From: Bacteroidia bacterium
GTDB lineage: Bacteria > Bacteroidota > Bacteroidia > M30B66
Direction of reading: 5' to 3'
Length of the DNA: 64,000 nt
Assembly (NCBI GenBank): GCA_018401705.1
Contig: JAGYKL010000001.1
Coordinates: forward strand, 212,473 to 276,472
Positions 17,846-27,400 of this stretch are shown one piece after another. The notes under the pieces are model-generated. The model was not told where the DNA came from, did not search any database, and worked only from the letters and a program-made list of their open reading frames with translations. The first letter of the stretch is position 1. The number at the start of each line of letters is the position of its first letter. The translations under genes and the position numbers were made by a program.

Positions 17846-19067
17846 ATGGATTTTTTCACTTACTATCAATATTAATAGTCCTTTCAGCGGGTTTTGCTTA
17901 TATAAACTTCCAGGGTTTTAAGGTCAATGCCATTGGATTGATGTCAAATGTTGATTTTTCATTCTGATTTTGCTAATTGAGCTGTAAACCCAGCTGCCAT
18001 AAATTGGGTTGAAGTGTTTGACCAACATTAACTGTGAGTCTGTTTGAAGGGATGTTGAGCTTTATGCTTTTTGCAGGTGCAATTCATATAAAGTATTCAG
18101 ATTTAAAATCTGAAACGATTGAGATTTTTCTGTTTTCAACATTGAGTGTAGTACTGTAGTACTTTATTGTTGGCTACAGCAGCCTTTATTTATTAAACGC
18201 ATTTGGAATAAGTGTTCAGTTAGTTGAGGCATTACTTTTGGTGCCTTAATATCACCAACTGACCCAATAGCAGTTCTAAGTATTCTTAAACTACCGGGGT
18301 TTCTAAACTTCATAGAAACAAAAATAGCAGGAGAGAATCACTTTTTAATGATGTATGTAGCTGTAGTAGTGTTTATTACCATCTACCAGCTTGCCCAACC
18401 AGGTGCTGAATTCGATTTAAAAACTGTTGCAGTTTTATTTGGAAAAGAAGCTTTAGGAGGCATAGTACTGGGAGCTTTGTTTGGCTATATTAGTTACAAA
18501 ATGATCTCTAGTATTGATAATTATCAAGTTGAAGTATTAATTACACTTGCAGTTGTGATGGGTGGATATACTTTGGCTCATTTTATTCATGTTTCAGGCC
18601 CGCTTGCTATGGTTGTTGCTGGCTTAATTACCGGAAATAGCAGTAAAAGTTTGGGCATGTCTGATATTACCTCTGAATACATAGATAAATTTTGGGAATT
18701 GATTGATGAAATTCTTAATGCTATTTTATTCGTTTTAATAGGTTTAGAATTACTCATCATTGAAGTAAGCAAACCCATTTTTATTGTTTCATTAATTTTA
18801 ATTGCAACAACTTTAATCACACGCTATTTCTCAGTGTGGGTGCCTTCGATTTTTATTCGATTAAAGGAAAAAATAACCAGAAGAACTTTAGTTATTCTTA
18901 CTTGGGGAGGTTTAAGAGGAGGTATTTCAATAGCGTTAGCACTCTCAATATCATCCGATTTAAATAAAGAGCTATGGGTCACAATAACCTATTTTATTGT
19001 ATGCTTCTCTATTTTAGTTCAGGGAATGACTATTGGCAAACTCGCTTCTTCAAGTAACAAAGAATAA
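17846..19067 (+). pseudogene. CPA1 family Na+/H+ antiporter with degraded first third
   Basis: From 18348 onwards an uninterrupted membrane protein of 239 residues is seen (transmembrane helices, then LVILTWGGLRGGISIALALS, a CPA1 signature). Upstream, the missing N-terminal part is recognisable in pieces of different frames: SILIVLSAGFAYINF, VNPAAINWVEVF, LFEGMLSFMLFAGAIH, and GALISPTDPIAVLSILKLPG. At least five frame changes (near 17861, 17955, 17983, 18030, 18238) and a TAG at 18157 separate them. The frame is open again from about 18239. The ion-binding E-S-L-F-N-D-G segment is replaced by ENHFLMMY through small compensating insertions near 18333-18352. As written it should not be functional. 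Confidence 0.8.
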
Positions 19068-19078
19068 ACTGAAGCGGC

Positions 19079-20167
19079 TTAAGGACTTACAAGATTTATA
19101 CTCACCATACTATAAAAAGTATTTGCGAGAGTGTTCTCCATAAAATAAGGTTGATCGCCGAAAAATCCACGGAAGAAATCCTTGTTATCAGGTAATTCAT
19201 CTATGTTGAAGGTGTAATTATATCTGAATCCTGCTTGCACACTTATCCAAACAAATCCGCTTAAAGAGCGCTCATAAGCTAACCTGAATCTCAATTCGGA
19301 TCTTCTTAATTCTAAATTCGTTGCGCCTTGATTTCTTGAATCAATTCTGTAAGTCTGCCCTTCAAGCTCATAACCAACAAGTAATAAACTCCTTGAGTTA
19401 AACGACCGTCTTAGTTGCGCTCTGGCTGGCAAAAGCATTTCTGCTCCCCATTTGCTATTTGCAGAAGTCCAATTCAACAAGAAAACTGGAATGTAATTTA
19501 AATCCCCCGCACGATAGGTTCGGGATAGACCCCAACCCCACATTTTTCTATCACTCACTTTTTTACCCCATATTGCAGCAACTGACAATCTTGTGTTTGC
19601 TAAATTGGGCAATGCATTCCAACCGTAATCGCCATTATTATCGCCGGAGGCCTGAAAAAGCAAATAATTCTGTTCGTTTAGCGGTTTAAATATTGTAGTG
19701 CCCAAACCCGCAGTTCTCAATCCATATCTAAGGAAACTCCGCCGGAATAAATTGGTTCCATTTGTAATATCTTCTGGCACTGTTGTAGAATAAAGTTGTT
19801 CAGCATAGTTTGCGTTAAGCTGAATTATAATGCTATTTCTCGACAATACTGGAATATTTCCCTGAAGTCGCAATCCGTGAGAAAAGTCAATATCCGAAAA
19901 TTCATCATTAAAGCTTGAATTATTGACTGAGGTTCGGAGTTCTGCAGGACCAACAAAATCATATCCTACCGAAATTAGCTTTTGGGGACTCAAACCCAAG
20001 ACTTTAGATGTACAAAAGCGCTTTGTTCCTTCTGCTACAAAATCCAGGTTGTCGTACATACTGTAATCTTCCTCATCTTCAACTGTAGTTGAGTCTTGAG
20101 GCTGAGCAACGCAAATTGGAGCAATTAAAATCAGAAGCCCAATTAAAATCTTGAATCCTTTATCCAT
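19079..20167 (-). CDS. DUF6268-type outer-membrane beta-barrel protein
   Basis: 362 residues from the ATG at 20167, which gives a signal peptide ending CVAQ. A longer frame overlaps the DUF2147 gene. The body alternates aromatic/hydrophobic and polar residues in ~10-residue strands with glycine/asparagine turns, typical of an outer-membrane barrel. The GTTIFKPLN and LLFQASGDNNGDYGWNA regions recall DUF6268 proteins. The last residues do not end in the classical aromatic, so the C terminus is atypical. Substrate unknown. It starts 10 bases after the DUF2147 gene and is probably cotranscribed. Confidence 0.7.
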   Translation of the reverse strand: MDKGFKILIGLLILIAPICVAQPQDSTTVEDEEDYSMYDNLDFVAEGTKRFCTSKVLGLSPQKLISVGYDFVGPAELRTSVNNSSFNDEFSDIDFSHGLRLQGNIPVLSRNSIIIQLNANYAEQLYSTTVPEDITNGTNLFRRSFLRYGLRTAGLGTTIFKPLNEQNYLLFQASGDNNGDYGWNALPNLANTRLSVAAIWGKKVSDRKMWGWGLSRTYRAGDLNYIPVFLLNWTSANSKWGAEMLLPARAQLRRSFNSRSLLLVGYELEGQTYRIDSRNQGATNLELRRSELRFRLAYERSLSGFVWISVQAGFRYNYTFNIDELPDNKDFFRGFFGDQPYFMENTLANTFYSMVSINLVSP

Positions 20168-20177
20168 AAGCCTAAAA

Positions 20178-20639
20178 CTATTTCTTCTTAGGCATTTGCA
20201 AACGCTTCCAAACATCAGTTCTGCCAAACGCAGAAATACCAATGTAACCTCTTATATCAAGAGTATTCTCATCAGTCATTTTGATGGTGCAATCGTAAGC
20301 ACTTCCATTTTCCGGGTCATAGATGGTTCCTTCATGCCATTCATCATCACCTTTATAGGTGAAGTCTTTCAGCAAACGATATCCTCTCAAAGGAGCGTTC
20401 TGAAGGGCCGGATCGGGGTTGTTCTTATCTACTTTAGGCTTGCCTGTTTCAGGATCTTCAGGCTCCTTGAGCCAAACGATTTTACCAAAATACTTAGACC
20501 CGATTTTCTCGATTTTAACTCTTGCTTTGCCATTGCTTGGCTCCCAAACGCCTAAAAGGCGGTCACCAGCATCTTGAGAAAAAACTTGAAATGAAATAGC
20601 AAATGTTAGCACAAATGCTGCTAGAAATGATTTGAACAT
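20178..20639 (-). CDS. DUF2147 family secreted protein
   Basis: 153 residues with a signal peptide ending VFSQ (about 22). The family signature is clear: LLGVWEPSNGKARVKIEK, then KIVWLKEPEDPETGKP, LLKDFTYKG, GTIYDPENGSAYDC and DIRGYIGISAFGRTDVWKR. DUF2147 proteins are small periplasmic or surface beta proteins of unknown function. The gene lies 18 bases after the lipoprotein gene and 10 bases before the barrel gene, so a three-gene unit is likely. Confidence 0.92.
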   Translation of the reverse strand: MFKSFLAAFVLTFAISFQVFSQDAGDRLLGVWEPSNGKARVKIEKIGSKYFGKIVWLKEPEDPETGKPKVDKNNPDPALQNAPLRGYRLLKDFTYKGDDEWHEGTIYDPENGSAYDCTIKMTDENTLDIRGYIGISAFGRTDVWKRLQMPKKK

Positions 20640-20657
20640 AAATATCCCTTTTAGAAA

Positions 20658-21155
20658 TTATTCTGAAACTTTTAAATTAAACACTAAGTCAACTGCAAAG
20701 TTGAAATTGTCATAATTCTCTTCTTTGACATTGCCATCAATTAATATAATGAACTCATCTAATTTGAAGAACTCAGACAAATCGGCTTCACTTGAAGTTT
20801 TCAACTCCAAGCTCGATTTCCCGGCAGGGACAGGATTTAATTGAGCAGCCTCTGTCATAGCCGCATCATCAGCAGTTAACTGGAATTTGAAATCGCTGAA
20901 ATTGTCGAAATTCAAAGAATCAGGCAAGCGAAGAACTATTTTAGAAAGAGTTGCACCTTTTATTTTTGCTGCAGATGAACCAATTTGAGATAAGTCCACT
21001 TTATGATTAATGCTTGCTGAATTTGGCCCTTCAAAAAGCGGCCCCTCCATACTTAACTGCAGGTTATTGACTTCATAAACTTTATCAACTCCGCCACCAC
21101 AAGATGCAAATGTTAACGTTACTGAAAGCAAAAGAAGTACTCTTAAATATTTCAT
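20658..21155 (-). CDS. Predicted lipoprotein of unknown function
   Basis: 165 residues from the ATG at 21155. This start gives a lipobox (FASC, Cys19); a longer frame would begin in the promoter. The mature part is a single beta-rich domain with repeated serine/aspartate-containing strands (ATLSKIVLRLPDSL, FILIDGNVKEENYDNF). I do not recognise a family. The position of NYDNFNFAVDLVFNL at the end suggests an immunoglobulin-like fold, which is a guess. It is first gene of the unit with DUF2147 and the barrel protein, driven by the promoter at 21170-21199. Confidence 0.7.
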   Translation of the reverse strand: MKYLRVLLLLSVTLTFASCGGGVDKVYEVNNLQLSMEGPLFEGPNSASINHKVDLSQIGSSAAKIKGATLSKIVLRLPDSLNFDNFSDFKFQLTADDAAMTEAAQLNPVPAGKSSLELKTSSEADLSEFFKLDEFIILIDGNVKEENYDNFNFAVDLVFNLKVSE

Positions 21156-21169
21156 ATTCTCGTTTTGAA

Positions 21170-21199
21170 CAAATATAAACGAGCAATCAATATGTGCAA
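21170..21199 (-). promoter_or_regulatory. Promoter of the lipoprotein-DUF2147-barrel unit
   Basis: Minus strand: TTG (21197-21199), a 19-base spacer, TATATTTG (21170-21177), both elements perfect. The ATG is 14 bases downstream. Confidence 0.62.
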
Positions 21200-21377
21200 A
21201 TTTGAAAGTGAAATTATCTAGCAATTGTTAAAATGGCAGAAACCAAATTTGAATCAAAAACAAATAGAATAATTAATCTCAGAACTTGCATACAACGCCT
21301 GACAGGATATAGATTCAACAATCGCCCTGTCTTGAATTAACAAAAATCAAATGACACTTTAAATACTTTCTTTAGTA

Positions 21378-21410
21378 TTGGGAAGTTTAAGGTAACAAAG
21401 AATAGTTTTG
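21378..21410 (+). promoter_or_regulatory. Porin promoter, distal
   Basis: TTG (21378-21380), a 22-base spacer, TAGTTTTG (21403-21410), a full match. It would give a leader of about 70 bases to the porin ATG at 21489. Confidence 0.5.
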
Positions 21411-21476
21411 AAAGATAATAGACTAACGCCTGTTTTTTTTATGATTTATTTAAGATGATAAGCTCCAACAAAATCA

Positions 21477-21484
21477 TATTTTTG
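21477..21484 (+). promoter_or_regulatory. -7 box four bases before the porin ATG
   Basis: TATTTTTG, then CCGC, then ATG. The spacing is the same as at pyrE (TATTTTTG, TGGC, ATG). A leaderless start is possible, although no TTG lies at the -33 spacing here. Confidence 0.4.
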
Positions 21485-21488
21485 CCGC

Positions 21489-23417
21489 ATGGGTAGGCTA
21501 ATTGGCATTATACTCTTTGTGATATTACCATTCATCGGCCAGGCTCAATTTGGTACTCCAAACAATACCGCCAATCAGTCTGGCTTTGATTCTACTGGAG
21601 TTGGACGAGATTCTTCAAGAGTTCAGTTTGCAGGATTCTCACTTAGCGAATCAGGAGAGCTTTCCTTGAAAAGAGTTTCATTTTCATTAGACAGATTCCA
21701 ATTCTATCTTCCAGTTTACGATACTCAATTAATCAATTCCAGCCTAGGAAACAATGGAACTGCGGTGCAGAATTTCGTTTTTAACCCTGTCTTCAACAGG
21801 GGATTCGACCAGGGTTTTTATTCTTATTCAAATTACCTTTTACCAATAAAACAGACTGAATTCTTTGACGCACAATCGCCATATACAGAAGCATTTTACG
21901 TTCAAGGTTCAAAAGAAGAAGCTTTCTTCCACTTAAGACACACTCAAAATGTTGGAAGAAAACTAAATTGGGGCCTTGAGTACAAAAGAATTAACTCACT
22001 TGGATATTACCCTCAGCAAACTGCTCAACACTCTGCACTTAGATTTCATGCTTGGTTAAGACCAGGCAAAGAAAGGTATCAAGCCCTTTTTGCGCTTGGA
22101 TATCACAAAGGCAGTTCATTAGAAAATGGCGGAATCACGCCGACAGGCGATTCACTTTATATTGATGGAGCAGAGACTAACAGACAACTTTATCCTGTTT
22201 GGCTTTCTGGTGCTAGAAATGACCTCTTCAATAATGGTTTAATGCTTCGTCATTTTTATGATATCATCCCTGCGAAGCAGGATAGTAACAGTAAAATTCT
22301 TCCCGGCAGGATTCTAAGAATTCAACTTACGCATACCTACGAATTTGCAAAAAACTCATACATTGAAAATAATGCCCCAGCAAATTATTACCCACAAATT
22401 TTCGACTCGCTTAGGACAAACACTAATTACACTTCCAGAACTCTAGAGAATGAAATTGCCATTCTTGCCTTAAGAGCTAAGAAAGACAGCACTCTTACGA
22501 GTGGATGGGAAGCCAAGGGATTTTTAAGGTCTCAAAATGTTGATTTTAGTAATAACTTAAATATCGTTACGCCAAATAACTTTGGCTTAAAGACAACAAA
22601 TTTAAGTGCAGGTGGTTTTGCCCGAATTAACTTCAAGCAATGGCTCGTGCTGGCAATTAATGCAGAAGCCTTTTTTGCAGGTTTCAACTCTGGAGATATT
22701 TTCCTAAAAGCTCAGCTAAGCAGCAAGCCAATAAAAAATCTAACGCTAAGGACCGGAATTGAGAGCTTTTCTCAGGAAGCAGATTACAGAATGCAATTCT
22801 TTGTGAGCAACTATAATTCTTGGTCTGCAAAACAACCAAAACTGAATATGCTTAAGCTGTTTGCTAATTTAGACTTAGAAAAACAGCGGCTCAATTTAGA
22901 AGTAGCCAACCAATTGCTTGGCAACTACCTATATATGAATGATAATCAAACTCCTGAATTATCAACCTCAGCTTTGAATGTTTTGAGTGCTTCCATAACT
23001 CATAAGTTTCGCTATAAGAAATGGGGTATTCAAAGTAAAATTTTGCTTCAGCAAGTTAGCAATACAACAATCATAAGATTACCAGTTCTTCAATTTCAGG
23101 AAAGCTTTTTCAGAGAAGGGCTCTTATCAGGCACTACTCCCTGGAGAATTGGCATTGATGTTATTGGAAGTACTTCATTTAGAGCGAATAGCTATTCTCC
23201 TTACGGCACTTTTTTCTATTTACAGAATACAAAATCAAACCAAGGATTGCTTCAGGCAAATGCCTACATAAGTGCTAAGATAAAAAGAGCTCGGGTATTC
23301 GTAATGCTTGAGCATGCCAACGCGAATCTGGGTGGATTAAGAGCCGATATTATTCCTTTTTACCCTCTTCCCGACCGCCTGCTGAAAATTGGCTTAAGCT
23401 GGGTTTTCTTTGATTAG
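21489..23417 (+). CDS. Putative porin (Porin_10-like) outer-membrane barrel
   Basis: 642 residues. The signal peptide ends QAQ (about 19). Then comes a short linker rich in D, S and N and a long barrel of alternating strands: QGSKEEAFFHLRHTQNVG, NWGLEYKRINSLGYYPQQ, RFHAWLRPGKERYQALF. The order LKQTEFFDAQSPYTE and the roughly 640-residue length match the Bacteroidota putative porin family. The last residues, LLKIGLSWVFFD, fit a closing strand. It is expected in the outer membrane; the transported solute is unknown. The SdiA-regulated-like gene follows with a 1-base gap after the stop. Confidence 0.85.
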   Translation: MGRLIGIILFVILPFIGQAQFGTPNNTANQSGFDSTGVGRDSSRVQFAGFSLSESGELSLKRVSFSLDRFQFYLPVYDTQLINSSLGNNGTAVQNFVFNPVFNRGFDQGFYSYSNYLLPIKQTEFFDAQSPYTEAFYVQGSKEEAFFHLRHTQNVGRKLNWGLEYKRINSLGYYPQQTAQHSALRFHAWLRPGKERYQALFALGYHKGSSLENGGITPTGDSLYIDGAETNRQLYPVWLSGARNDLFNNGLMLRHFYDIIPAKQDSNSKILPGRILRIQLTHTYEFAKNSYIENNAPANYYPQIFDSLRTNTNYTSRTLENEIAILALRAKKDSTLTSGWEAKGFLRSQNVDFSNNLNIVTPNNFGLKTTNLSAGGFARINFKQWLVLAINAEAFFAGFNSGDIFLKAQLSSKPIKNLTLRTGIESFSQEADYRMQFFVSNYNSWSAKQPKLNMLKLFANLDLEKQRLNLEVANQLLGNYLYMNDNQTPELSTSALNVLSASITHKFRYKKWGIQSKILLQQVSNTTIIRLPVLQFQESFFREGLLSGTTPWRIGIDVIGSTSFRANSYSPYGTFFYLQNTKSNQGLLQANAYISAKIKRARVFVMLEHANANLGGLRADIIPFYPLPDRLLKIGLSWVFFD

Positions 23418-23418
23418 C

Positions 23419-24156
23419 ATGATTCAATCATCATTTAATATACTGCTCACTTTGAGCCTGACATGCTTTATGTTTTTAAGCAATATTATGCATGCTCAAA
23501 AAAGAATAAATTATGACAAATACTTCAAATTAAAAATCCCTGAACCTTCTGACATTTGCCTTCACAAATCAGGGAACTCGGTTTTTATTGTGAGTGACAG
23601 GGGCCGGATTTATGAAACTGATTTTGAAGGAAAGATTCTTAGAGCATCTGAACAAAAGCCTTATGATTTTGAGGGTATCACTTTTACTGGAGGTAACGAA
23701 CTGTTTGTTGTAGACGAAGAAAAGAACATCATCTGCATGTACAATGTAGCGGCACTTAAAATCAATGATATTTTTAGAACAGAGATAAAAACATCGCCTA
23801 AAAGCGGCATTGAGGCTATTTGCGAAATACAGGACGGCAAAATCCTAGCAATAACAGAGAAAGACCCTGTTGAGATGTTTGTTTACACTTATGATTTCGA
23901 CCTTCTTGAAAGAAAAAAACCAAAGGTACCAAAGGACATTTCAGCAGCTTGCTTTTACAAACAAAGACTTTGGCTTTTAAGTGATGAAGATTCGGCTGTT
24001 TATCTAATGAAAGATGACTTTATCACAATTGAAAAAACTTGGAAAATTCCATTTAGCGGAGCCGAAGGAATCGCATTTACCAAAGATGGAGTTCTAATGG
24101 TAGTGAGCGACAAAACCGAAACACTTTATCTTTTTTCTGCGAATAATTTCAATTGA
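23419..24156 (+). CDS. SdiA-regulated-like secreted beta-propeller protein
   Basis: 245 residues from the ATG at 23419, one base after the porin stop; a TTG nine bases earlier would overlap the porin. A signal peptide ends near MHAQ (about 28). The propeller follows with repeated blades: KLKIPEPSDICLHKSGNSVFIVSD, FEGITFTGGNELFVVDEE, GIEAICEIQDGKILAITEK, AEGIAFTKDGVLMVVSDK. This is the SdiA-regulated (YjiK-like) family, periplasmic propellers of uncertain role, sometimes calcium-binding or esterase-like. The name only reflects an E. coli observation. It is probably cotranscribed with the porin. Confidence 0.85.
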   Translation: MIQSSFNILLTLSLTCFMFLSNIMHAQKRINYDKYFKLKIPEPSDICLHKSGNSVFIVSDRGRIYETDFEGKILRASEQKPYDFEGITFTGGNELFVVDEEKNIICMYNVAALKINDIFRTEIKTSPKSGIEAICEIQDGKILAITEKDPVEMFVYTYDFDLLERKKPKVPKDISAACFYKQRLWLLSDEDSAVYLMKDDFITIEKTWKIPFSGAEGIAFTKDGVLMVVSDKTETLYLFSANNFN

Positions 24157-24479
24157 AATTGATGCCCTTTATGAATTGAATCCAAAATGTCAATCTGATT
24201 TTCGTAAAGTTATGAGTAAAAAAGAACACCTGTTTAGTTCAATGGCTCAAGCAAATACAACGCTCTTTTAAATTAGTTGACTAAAAGTGCTACTCTATGC
24301 ATATTTGTTAGGTGGGTGCTAATTTAAAAAAGTTGGATTTTTTTAAAAGGTTTTTTCAATTACCGAAGTAAAAAATCAAAAGCTAATTTAATGACAAAGC
24401 ATTGAGCAAGAATATCTGTCTTGGTATGCAGTTCTTTTAAGCCTTAATTCTAAAGAAGCATTAAGTTAACTTAGTATTT
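24157..24479 (+). other. Intergenic leader before the giant repeat protein
   Basis: 323 AT-rich bases with no gene recognised. It contains one good promoter candidate (24277-24307) and several T- and A-tracts. No strong hairpin terminator after the SdiA-regulated-like gene was found. Confidence 0.55.
24277..24307 (+). promoter_or_regulatory. Promoter of the 2380-residue protein gene
   Basis: TTG (24277-24279), a 20-base spacer, CATATTTG (24300-24307; seven of eight to TAnnTTTG). The ATG at 24480 would have a leader of about 165 bases. Confidence 0.42.
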
Positions 24480-27400
24480 ATGAAAATGCTAAGGTTAATT
24501 GTCTCTTTATTAATTTTATTAAATCAATCTCTTACCGCAGAGATTATCATTCAAGAGACTTTTAATTCTAATGCTGGTTTACCCTTAGGTTGGTCCAGTC
24601 CAATTGTTCAAGGAGCAAATGCTTGGACTATTGCCACAAGCCCTGCCTTTTCAAGTCCATCGAGTAATAGATATGCGGTTTTCAACGATTTTAATCTCGG
24701 AGCAGGAGTTACACCAAATCAGACATCTTTACAAACACCTGCATTTGATTGTAGTGGACACACATCCGTTTTCTTGAGTTTTTATCATTACTGGTACGCA
24801 GTGGAGTTCACTCATGGTTACGTTGAGATTTCTAATGATGGCGGAATTAGTTGGGCAATTTTGATGGATAATGAATTGGCAACAATAGGATCTTTAGCTG
24901 CTCCAGCTCAAGAAATTATAGATATTACTCCTTATGCAGCTAATCAAAGCTCTGTTAGAGTTAGGTTCAGATACACTGACGGAGGAGTAACAGGAAGATA
25001 CTGGTACCTTGATGATATTTCAGTTTACAGCAGTCCTGATGTTAGTGTTTCTGAACTGATTGCGCCTGCATATTTAGGCTGCGCCTCACCTTCATATAGC
25101 TCTTCTGAATCTATTACTGTTCAGATTTCAAATCGTTCCCTTATTCCTATAACTAACATTCCAGTGACGTGCATTGTGAGCGGAGCTACCTCACAAACTA
25201 TCACTGCAACATACACCGGAACACCTATTTCAGGATTGGGAACAGTTAATTTCACGCTACCCAGCACTGTGAATATGAGTGCACAAGGTGTTTACCACTT
25301 TCAAATATTTTCGAGTCTTGGTGGAGACGCATACATATATAACGATACACTTTTAACAGGTAGGCGGCAACGCGTGCAATCCTATCCGTACATTGAGAAT
25401 TTCAACTCTAGCCAAGGCGGCTGGCAAGGTTCGCAGCTTATAAACGGACGAGAATTTGTGTATGGAGAACTTCCTTATTTAAATGGTGCTGAAGGAAATG
25501 GGAATAGCTGGTATATCAACACAATTAGCAGTAGCATAAGCACTGAAATTTATCTTGAAAGTCCGGTTTTCGATTTTAGTAACGTCACTAACCCAAGACT
25601 ATCATTTGATATTAAATACCGCTTACATTCTTCAAATTATGTTAGAATACAATATTCAATCAATGGCGGAACAAATTGGATAACATTAGGAACTGCCACA
25701 GACCCAAACTGGTATTCTTATTCAACACAATGGGGCAATAATCTCGCAGCTCCTGTTGACACCTGGACTAACGTAACGAAAAGACTTTGTGATTTATCTG
25801 GTGAGCCTTGTGTTAAGTTTAGAATCCAAGCCAGGCCTTATTATTCATCACCAACGTATGTTGGATACCATCATTTTTCAATAGACAATTTTTTTGTTGG
25901 CGATGACCAACCTGATGATATAGATGTAAGGCAATTCCTTTTACCATCAAATGCAAGTTGCAGTGGACTTTTGTCTGCTTCTCCCGTTAGAATAGTTGTT
26001 GGAAATAACACCTGCCGTCCTATTTATAACATCCCCGTTGCCCTTCAACTTGATGGTGGAGCTGTTATAAATGAAGTTATTCCCGGACCAATAAACCGAT
26101 TTTCTGCAGCTATATATAATTTCTCAGCAACTTTAAATTTAAGTGCTCCCGGAAATCATCTTATTAGCGCTACCGTTTCACTTCCAACCGACTCTTTTCC
26201 AAGCAACAATACTCATCAAATTTCAATTGATGGATCTTCAATTTCCAGCTTTCCATATTTAGCCGATTTCAATAGTGGAAATCAAGGTTGGACAGTAAAA
26301 TCTTCAAGTGCAACAGATGGCACGAGATACTTTGTACATGGCGATTTACCTTATTTAAATGGTGCAGAAGGATATGGCAACAGTTTTTATGTTGAAACTG
26401 TCTCCTCGAATAACAGCACCGAAATTTATGTGGAAAGCCCTGTATTTGATTTAAGTTCTGTGGTTAACCCTCAACTTGTAATGGAAATCAAGTATCAGTT
26501 GCATTCTTCAAATTATAGCAGAGTGCAATACAGCCTAAACGGAGGAAGTACTTGGTCAACTTTAGGCACTAGCACAGATCCAAATTGGTATAATTACTCA
26601 TCGCAATGGGGTAATAATTTAAGTACGCCTGTTGACAGCTGGGATATGGTGCAGCGCAGTCTTTGCTTGCTCTCAGGTCAACCTTGCGTTAAGTTTAGAG
26701 TTATGGCAAGACCATATTACTCTTATCCAACCTATAATGCTTATGAGTATTTTGCCTTTGACAATTTCAGAATCGTAGATGGTGTTGATGTTGGTGCTTA
26801 CGACTTCGTATCCCCTGTAGACCAGGGATGTTTATTTAGCGCAAATCAACCAGTTACTGTTAGAATTTTCAATAGCAGTTGTGGTCCAATGACCAATATT
26901 CCAATAAAATGCGATATCTCAGGTCCATTAAACACTTCACTCACAGGCACAGTACCCGGCCCAATTGCCGTAAACACCTATTACAGCTACACTTTCCCAA
27001 GCACTGTAAACTTAACCGATACTGGAACCTATAATGTGAAGGTTTATACTGAATTACCTTTTGATGCGAATCCTGCTAATGACACTGTTTCTACAACTCT
27101 TTACGTAGAACAAATCACAATTAGCAACTTTCCGTATTTGCAGGATTTTGATAGTGGAACTGAGTATTGGATTGCATCGGGAGCGGCACCTCCAAACAAC
27201 AACGGCAGGAACTTCCTACTTGGGAATCTACCCTATCTGAATGGCCCACAAGGCAATGGAGATAGCTGGTATGTAAATACAAGCACCTCAAGTCAAAGTA
27301 CCGAAATCTGGGTAGAGAGTCCTGTGTTTGACTTTAGCCAACTCACTAACCCTCGAATTGCATTTGATATTAAATATCGTTTGCATTCTTCCGACTACGT

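Larger units (their letters stand above)
21156..21488. other. Divergent intergenic region with promoters for both sides
   Basis: 333 bases between the lipoprotein gene (minus) and the porin gene (plus). It holds the minus-strand promoter near 21170-21199, a plus-strand promoter at 21378-21410, and a TATTTTTG next to the porin ATG. I see no small gene or hairpin in the central ~170 bases. Confidence 0.6.

Noticed and set aside
24157-24479. Possible small gene or ncRNA upstream of the giant gene
   Set aside because: No open frame with a plausible start and no stable hairpin were found; only promoter-like elements.
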